Shown here in pieces: positions 6,964 through 12,187 of a DNA stretch of 12,187 nucleotides (its first letter is position 1; every line of letters starts with the position of its first letter). Made by a program: the position numbers and the translations under genes. Under the pieces are notes generated by a model. That model saw only the letters and a list, made by a program, of their open reading frames with translations. It ran no database searches and had not been told where the DNA came from. Origin of the DNA: JAQVOO01 sp964524755 (GTDB lineage Bacteria; Spirochaetota; Spirochaetia; Sphaerochaetales; Sphaerochaetaceae); contig CAZGDR010000049.1 in the NCBI GenBank assembly GCA_964524755.1, positions 1 to 12,187 on the forward strand, given 5' to 3'.

Positions 6964-8040
6964 GTGGCAAAACGTAAGGGTATTATTCTCCTTCGATACA
7001 TTGTGCTCATCGCAATTGTCGGAGCAATTATCTATGGAATTATTCATTACACAATGAAGAGCCCCCCTCCTCGTGTAGCACCCAAAGCCCCGGTTACCAT
7101 TGCTCAGCCGAAAGTTGATGATCTCAACCTCAGTCTTACCGTACAAGGCTACGTAGAAGCGCGAAATATGGTTGCGGTGATGCCCCTTGTCAGCGGCACA
7201 ATTGAAGAAGAATATATTGAAGTAGGCCATAAAGTTAAAAAGGGTGACCGCTTAGTCCAGTTAGACAACACGCCCTATCGCCAACAAATGCTCCAGGCAC
7301 AAGCTGCTAGGATTGTAGCACAAACCACATTTGATCGCATTCAGCGTTTATACGCGAATGGGGCTGTCTCGGACCAACACTACGAAGAAGCCCTTGCCCA
7401 GCGCGATGCAAGTGAAGCCCAGTGGGAATTGGCTACATTCAATCTCGATAATACCAGTATCGAAGCCCCTATTAGTGGCACAATTCTCAAGTCGTTTGTG
7501 GGAGAAGGCAATCTAGCGCATCCACAACAACCTGTGGCCCTCATAACAGATCTCTCCGACCTTATTGTCCGCTTAGCTGTCTCTGAACGCTATTATGATC
7601 GCTTCCAAGAAGTACAAGGAGAGCTACAGGCCTCTATTTCAAAGCAATCTACAACTGGCCAAACAATCACGGTGCAAGCAATCGTTGAATCGGTGGCCCC
7701 GTACATCGACCCAGCGTCCCGAACATTTGATATCGTATGTCGGGTAGTACAGGATGGTCAGGATTTTATTCCCGGTATGTTAGCCAAGGTGGAAATTATC
7801 TACAAGACTCTCCCCTCTCAGCTATTATTGCAACAGGCAGATCGTACGACTGATGGTTCATTCTATATCTATGATGAGGAAACTTCTGTAGCCGAATGGA
7901 CAATGATAGAACCACTCGCAGAAAATGACTTATTTATTGCCCTCCCCCAAATTTACCAAAAGACTTGGTTTATTGTTGATGGTCACCGTACCATCCTCGA
8001 TGGCCAAAAAGTCACGGTAAAAAGCAAACGGGAGGATTAA
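6964..8040 (+). CDS. RND efflux periplasmic adaptor (membrane fusion protein)
   Basis: A 358-residue HlyD/AcrA-type adaptor that bridges the inner-membrane RND pump and the outer-membrane channel. Visible order: basic N-terminus, one membrane anchor (about residues 8-29), then a biotinyl-lipoyl-like half motif (about 66-101, with VSGTIEEEYIEVGHKVKKGD). A short helical hairpin follows (about 104-160, with the common RLYANGAVS turn), then the second lipoyl half (about 164-180, with IEAPISGTILKSFVGEG), a beta-barrel (about 196-280, with the frequent DPASRTF segment near 249) and a membrane-proximal tail. No lipobox cysteine is present, so it is membrane-anchored rather than a lipoprotein. Translation starts at GTG, 6 nt after the GG of AGAGG (6953-6957); the overlapping ATG at 6962 is out of frame. 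The RND gene begins 4 nt after its stop, so the two are surely co-transcribed. The substrate cannot be read from the adaptor. Confidence 0.93.
   Translation: MAKRKGIILLRYIVLIAIVGAIIYGIIHYTMKSPPPRVAPKAPVTIAQPKVDDLNLSLTVQGYVEARNMVAVMPLVSGTIEEEYIEVGHKVKKGDRLVQLDNTPYRQQMLQAQAARIVAQTTFDRIQRLYANGAVSDQHYEEALAQRDASEAQWELATFNLDNTSIEAPISGTILKSFVGEGNLAHPQQPVALITDLSDLIVRLAVSERYYDRFQEVQGELQASISKQSTTGQTITVQAIVESVAPYIDPASRTFDIVCRVVQDGQDFIPGMLAKVEIIYKTLPSQLLLQQADRTTDGSFYIYDEETSVAEWTMIEPLAENDLFIALPQIYQKTWFIVDGHRTILDGQKVTVKSKRED
8030..8035 (+). promoter_or_regulatory. Ribosome binding site of the RND transporter gene
   Basis: GGGAGG inside the last codons of the adaptor gene lies 8 nt before the TTG at 8044. 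This supports TTG as the true start, since the encoded N-terminus (MKISHFAVKHP) matches the usual RND beginning. Confidence 0.7.
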
Positions 8041-8043
8041 GAT

Positions 8044-11000
8044 TTGAAGATTTCCCATTTTGCCGTAAAACATCCTACCGTAGTGGGAATGTTGATGATT
8101 GTTCTCATCGCTTTTGGTGCCTATGCTTTTTTTGGGTTAAACCAAGAGTTTATGGGCGACATCTCATTACCTACCGTTGAAGTGTTAGCCGTGTATCCCG
8201 GAGCAGGCGCTGAGGATGTCGAACGCGATGTAACAGATATTCTCGAACAGGACTTTGTGACCTTGCCCAATTTTAAAGGCATCAAATCGGTAAGCAGCAA
8301 CTCCTTTAGTTGGGTGACTATAACCTTTCAAGATGATGTTGATCCCTACAGCATGCTCGATGAAATACGCAATCGCATTCGCCAACTCGATAGTGATCTG
8401 CCCGATACTTTACAAGGAGAGCCTGTTGTAATTGTGGGCAGTGCTACCATGCTCCCTATTTACATGTTTAGCGTTGCGGGGGGCAATGATATAGGGCACC
8501 TAAGCACCTATGTCAAAGATACGCTGGTCCCCCGGCTTACTCGGATTCCTGGTGTGGCCGAGGTTCAAGTTCAAGGTAACAATGAACTTGAAGTGCAAGT
8601 TATGTTGCGTACCAAGGATCTATTAGCCCGCAACATCCCTGTGCTCCAAGTGTATCAAGCTCTGCAGCATGCTAACCTACGCATCCCTATAGGATCAGCA
8701 CAATGGCATGGAAATACCGTAAATTTCCGCTATGATGGAGGTCTCACCAGTGCACAAGAATTAGAAAGCCTCCCCATCGGGGCCTCCAGTGAAGGAACAA
8801 TTGTTCGCCTCAGTGATGTAGCTACTATTACCGTGGCCTATCCAGAACAAGAGGTGATGGTCGATGCCAATGGTGAGCCACGGTTAGTCGTAAACATCAC
8901 AAAACGATCTGATGGCAATACGCTCGATATTGTGAAAGAGATTAAACAAGTCCTCAGTCAAACATCCCAAGAAACACACGATGCTATAACATTCAATATT
9001 CTGAGCGATGATAGTCGTAACGTCAGAACTTCTCTGGCTACAGTTGCCCGCTCGGGTTTAGTAGGGATGCTCATGGCCATCTTCGTGATGTTCCTGTTCC
9101 TCAGTGATTCTAGAGCCACTCTCACTATCGGGCTCTCCATCCCCTTAAGTATCCTCTTTACGTTCATTGGTATGCACCTCGCCGGAGTAACCATCAACCT
9201 CATGAGTTTATCAGGAATGGTCGTCGCTCTGGGAATGGTTGTGGATGGTTCAATTGTGATGTTGGAACAGATCATGCGTATTCATCAGAAGGGAGAGTTA
9301 TCTGCTACTGATTCTATCAAGTTAGGTGCAGATCAGGTCGGGACTCCCATCTTAGCCTCTACCACTACCACGGTAGCGGTCTTTATTCCATTGACGTTAC
9401 TATCAGGAATTATTGGGTCAATTCTGCGTGATGTGGCACTCACCCTTATTCTCTCCCTCACCGCCTCTCTCTTGGTAGCTTTAGTCGTAGTCCCTTTTAT
9501 ATTGCAATTTGTATTGCGCAAACCTAAAGTACGTAAAAAACCATCTGGTTTTAATCGCATGATTAGCGGATTGGAACGCCGCTATTATCAAGCTCTTAAT
9601 TGGAGTATCACCAATCGGAAATTTATTATTCTTATCTCAATCTTAGCCTTAGCTATTGTAATTCTCATGGCTAATTTATTAGGAGTAACCTTCATCCCTT
9701 CCACCGATAATGGAGACTTCACAATTGACCTTGAATTCCCACAAGGTTATTCAATCCAAACGACCCGTGAAAACGCTACATATGCTCAACAATTAGTTTC
9801 TGAAGCTGTCCCTGAGATTGAATCAATCGTCGTCTTTTCAGGGCAAAGTTCTGGGTATGGATTTCCTGCTCCCAATGTAGCGACCATAAACGTAGTGTTG
9901 GTACCAAGCAAAGAGAGAAAACGGACGGTGCATGACATTATTCCACAAGTGCAGCACTTGCTTTCAGAGTCACTCGCCGATACACAAGTCATCACTGCCA
10001 ATGGTGGCTTTGATGCTTTAGTAGGCTTTGTAGCCAGTGGTGGAGGCTATGGCCTTAAATTGAAGGGTGATAACTTAGAGTTACTACATGAAAGTGCTGC
10101 AAGGATTCAAGAGTTCTTAGCTTCCGACCCTGAAGTGCTAGCGGCATCTATAGATACCTCCTACGATAGTAATACATTAGTCATGGAGATGTCGCATGAA
10201 TTAATGTCTCAAGTAGGCGTCCAGAGCTCCGAAGCAGGTCTTACCGCATCTATCTTGTTTCAAGGCATCGATAGTGGCACTTTGGTCACCGACTCCGGCT
10301 CACGCTACACTATTCGACTCGATTCCGATCTAGCAGATCTCCCCATTGATTCTAATACACTACTTTCAGCGCAGGTCCCTTCAGCTTCAGGAGCCCTGAT
10401 CTCTTTTGCCTCTTTAGCGACGTTACGCACTGATCGAGCTATTTCACCTATTACCCATAGTGATCGCCAAAAAACAGTTTCTGTTTCTGCAATTCTCGTG
10501 AGTGAAGATACCTCTACAGTCTCAAAGCGAGTGCAAGAGTATCTTGAAAAGAATCCCCTCCCTCCTGGCGTTGAGTCAGCCTCCGGCGGCTTAGTAGAAC
10601 TTATTGGGGATTCTCTTACCCCTATGATCACAGCTCTCCTTGTGGCTATCTTCTTAGTATATACCGTGATGGTTATTCAGTTCGAACGCTTTCGCCAGCC
10701 CTTGATTATTATGGCTTCAATCCCCTTTTGCCTCATTGGTGTTGTTTTGGGTCTATTAATCTTTGGTTCGTCACTTTCCCTGATTAGCGTTATGGCAATT
10801 ATTGCGTTAGGTGGCATGGTGGTTAATAATGGGATTATTCTCGTCGACTCGATAAATAGTTTACGAGAAGGACAAGCAGAAGCTACTACTATAGATACAG
10901 CTATGAAACAATTGTGTACCGCTATTTGTGAAGGCGGAGCTAGTCGTGTGCGACCTATCTTAATGACCACACTGACCACCATGCTTGGAGTTATTCCTAT

Positions 11001-11166
11001 GGCACTAACCTCAGGTGAAGGCTCAGCTATCTATGCCCCATTAGGACAAGCAATTGCCGGAGGTCTGTTAAGCTCTACCCTCATAACATTATTTATTATT
11101 CCCCTCCTCTATTATATAACCGAGAGCAGAATTATAATCCGCCACCATAGAGAGCTACAAACATGA
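8044..11166 (+). CDS. RND-family efflux transporter permease (AcrB/MexB/SwrC-like, HAE-1 type)
   Basis: A 1040-residue inner-membrane proton-driven pump, full length for the family. The N-terminal amphipathic stretch and TM1 (about residues 11-31) precede the first porter loop (about 40-330). TM2-TM6 cover about 335-490, TM7 about 526-545, the second porter loop about 550-855, and TM8-TM12 about 860-1027. Typical motifs are VYPGAGAEDVE (50-60), the TM4 stretch MVVALGMVVDG (392-402) and the RVRPILMT segment (968-975). In TM4 Asp401 aligns with AcrB Asp407, but the second acidic position (AcrB Asp408) is Gly402. In TM10 the AcrB Lys940 position is Asn928 (VVNNGIILVD). This relay layout is nearer the VDN/VNN type of many non-proteobacterial RND pumps. 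The TTG start has a good ribosome binding site. The outer-membrane gene begins inside its stop codon (ATGA overlap). Substrates may be drugs, lipophilic compounds or lipids; unknown. Confidence 0.95.
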   Translation: MKISHFAVKHPTVVGMLMIVLIAFGAYAFFGLNQEFMGDISLPTVEVLAVYPGAGAEDVERDVTDILEQDFVTLPNFKGIKSVSSNSFSWVTITFQDDVDPYSMLDEIRNRIRQLDSDLPDTLQGEPVVIVGSATMLPIYMFSVAGGNDIGHLSTYVKDTLVPRLTRIPGVAEVQVQGNNELEVQVMLRTKDLLARNIPVLQVYQALQHANLRIPIGSAQWHGNTVNFRYDGGLTSAQELESLPIGASSEGTIVRLSDVATITVAYPEQEVMVDANGEPRLVVNITKRSDGNTLDIVKEIKQVLSQTSQETHDAITFNILSDDSRNVRTSLATVARSGLVGMLMAIFVMFLFLSDSRATLTIGLSIPLSILFTFIGMHLAGVTINLMSLSGMVVALGMVVDGSIVMLEQIMRIHQKGELSATDSIKLGADQVGTPILASTTTTVAVFIPLTLLSGIIGSILRDVALTLILSLTASLLVALVVVPFILQFVLRKPKVRKKPSGFNRMISGLERRYYQALNWSITNRKFIILISILALAIVILMANLLGVTFIPSTDNGDFTIDLEFPQGYSIQTTRENATYAQQLVSEAVPEIESIVVFSGQSSGYGFPAPNVATINVVLVPSKERKRTVHDIIPQVQHLLSESLADTQVITANGGFDALVGFVASGGGYGLKLKGDNLELLHESAARIQEFLASDPEVLAASIDTSYDSNTLVMEMSHELMSQVGVQSSEAGLTASILFQGIDSGTLVTDSGSRYTIRLDSDLADLPIDSNTLLSAQVPSASGALISFASLATLRTDRAISPITHSDRQKTVSVSAILVSEDTSTVSKRVQEYLEKNPLPPGVESASGGLVELIGDSLTPMITALLVAIFLVYTVMVIQFERFRQPLIIMASIPFCLIGVVLGLLIFGSSLSLISVMAIIALGGMVVNNGIILVDSINSLREGQAEATTIDTAMKQLCTAICEGGASRVRPILMTTLTTMLGVIPMALTSGEGSAIYAPLGQAIAGGLLSSTLITLFIIPLLYYITESRIIIRHHRELQT

Positions 11167-12187
11167 AACACACCATACAACTTGGTAAAATTAATTATTG
11201 GATTGGGCTTTGGTTATTGATTTGTATGGCACCTCTTTATAGCGCCCCGCTAAGCGCAGAGGATCTAAAAATAAGTGTACGTACCAACACAGAGATTCTC
11301 TTGTTACAAGAAGAAATCTACCAATCTCAACTGGATGTCAAAGACGCCAAAGCTACTTTCTGGCCCAACCTTGAACTCGACTTCAGCGCAAGTTGGATGA
11401 AAGAGCCTCCCATTGGTCCGATTACAATAAATTTAGATGAACTATTTTCACCACCATTTCCTCCTTTCACAAATCCAGAGAGGACCATCTACGAAGGGAT
11501 GGGTCAAACTGCTTACAGTGTAGGGTTAACCTTTACTCAACCTATATTCACTTGGGGCAAGCGTAGTCATGCCCTCAAACTCTCTCAGGCAGCGCTACAA
11601 GCTAAGCGCTATGAATTACAGAATCACACGACCACCCTTTCATCTGAGATTGAGACGAGAGTGGTAACGATCACCCATTTAAAGAATATACTCTCTCTCC
11701 TCCAGCAACAGGAGGCTCTAGCACAAGAATTAGTCACCCTTGCATCACAAGCTTCTCAATCGGGGCTCTCGTTAGCTCTAGAGGTGGCTGAAACACGTCT
11801 GCAGGTACAGCAGGTAACCATGGCCAGGTTAGAGATTGAACATGCCATAGCGACCCAAGTGCTCGAATTACAGCGGTTAAGTGGCAGGAAAGATTTTGGT
11901 GCTGACGATATGTACCAGCTCTACGATGAAGAGGCTCTCACATCATTTCTCAAGGCTTCTGTGACTGATTTAGTGGGAAAAGCTTTAGCGGTAGACCAAC
12001 CTGCACTTATGGCTGTTTCAACCTTTGAGGAAATCACAGCCGAAGCTGAGAAGATTGCAAAAGGATCCTTTTATGGTAAACCAGATGTAGCTCTAATCAT
12101 AAATGCCACATATGGTGGACCAAAATTCCCAATCATTGACAGCGATTGGCAAGAAAAAGACACATACGACTTAACTGTCTCGGTTGG
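11163..12187 (+). CDS. TolC-like outer-membrane efflux protein, N-terminal part (3' end outside window)
   Basis: The ATG at 11163 overlaps the RND stop codon as ATGA, implying translational coupling; a weak AGAGAG (about 11149-11154) lies 8 nt upstream. The frame is open for 341 codons to the right edge. Residues 1-10 are basic, about 11-31 hydrophobic, and a signal peptidase site is likely after PLSA (residue 32), so the product is exported. The mature part looks like an outer-membrane efflux (OEP) repeat: a helix with QSQLDVKDAKATFWPNLELDF near 55-74, beta-strand-like TAYSVGLTFTQPIF (116-129) followed by WGKR, and a long alpha-helical stretch (about 136-240) ending in LQRLSGR. These suit a TolC barrel plus periplasmic helical tunnel. 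The family usually has about 420-500 residues, so the last quarter or so is missing. It completes the tripartite pump. Confidence 0.9.
   Translation, partial: MKHTIQLGKINYWIGLWLLICMAPLYSAPLSAEDLKISVRTNTEILLLQEEIYQSQLDVKDAKATFWPNLELDFSASWMKEPPIGPITINLDELFSPPFPPFTNPERTIYEGMGQTAYSVGLTFTQPIFTWGKRSHALKLSQAALQAKRYELQNHTTTLSSEIETRVVTITHLKNILSLLQQQEALAQELVTLASQASQSGLSLALEVAETRLQVQQVTMARLEIEHAIATQVLELQRLSGRKDFGADDMYQLYDEEALTSFLKASVTDLVGKALAVDQPALMAVSTFEEITAEAEKIAKGSFYGKPDVALIINATYGGPKFPIIDSDWQEKDTYDLTVSV

Overview
The window holds seven genes or gene remnants, six of them with recognisable family membership. It encodes an inner-membrane RND pump, its periplasmic adaptor and a TolC-type outer-membrane protein with a signal peptide, so the host is a bacterium with two membranes. 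Base composition is moderate, Shine-Dalgarno sites are strong (GGAGG or AGAGG type), and GTG and TTG starts are used. The phylum cannot be fixed from this stretch. The DUF4143-type remnant and the RND subtype would fit a spirochaete-like or other anaerobic diderm lineage, but that is a weak guess.

Layout, left to right. (1) Positions 1-87 are an unassigned flank and leader. (2) acnA, a complete aconitase A gene on the + strand (88-2709). (3) A truncated AAA-ATPase/DUF4143 gene on the + strand (about 2700-3604). Its ATPase half is missing and its recognisable homology begins almost exactly where acnA stops. (4) A convergent - strand pair: a two-domain sucrose-phosphate synthase/phosphatase (3582-5762) and, upstream of it, a tandem-domain universal stress protein (5838-6722), each with its own promoter candidate. 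(5) A 241-bp divergent intergenic region (6723-6963). (6) A tightly packed + strand tripartite efflux operon: membrane-fusion adaptor (6964-8040), RND transporter (8044-11166) and TolC-like outer-membrane factor (11163 to the right edge, incomplete).

Functionally there are three unrelated blocks: central carbon metabolism (aconitase), stress physiology (sucrose synthesis as a probable compatible solute, next to a universal stress protein), and envelope efflux. The sucrose enzyme carries both the glycosyltransferase motifs and an apparently intact HAD phosphatase active site, so one polypeptide could convert UDP-glucose plus fructose-6-phosphate to free sucrose. The efflux cassette contains no recognisable transcription regulator in the window.

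The points most worth a second look are the acnA/DUF4143 junction, which looks like a rearrangement scar; the bifunctional sucrose enzyme; a possible hairpin that would mask the adaptor gene's ribosome binding site; and the substituted proton-relay residues of the RND pump. I found no CRISPR array, tRNA, rRNA, insertion sequence or convincing new multi-gene system.
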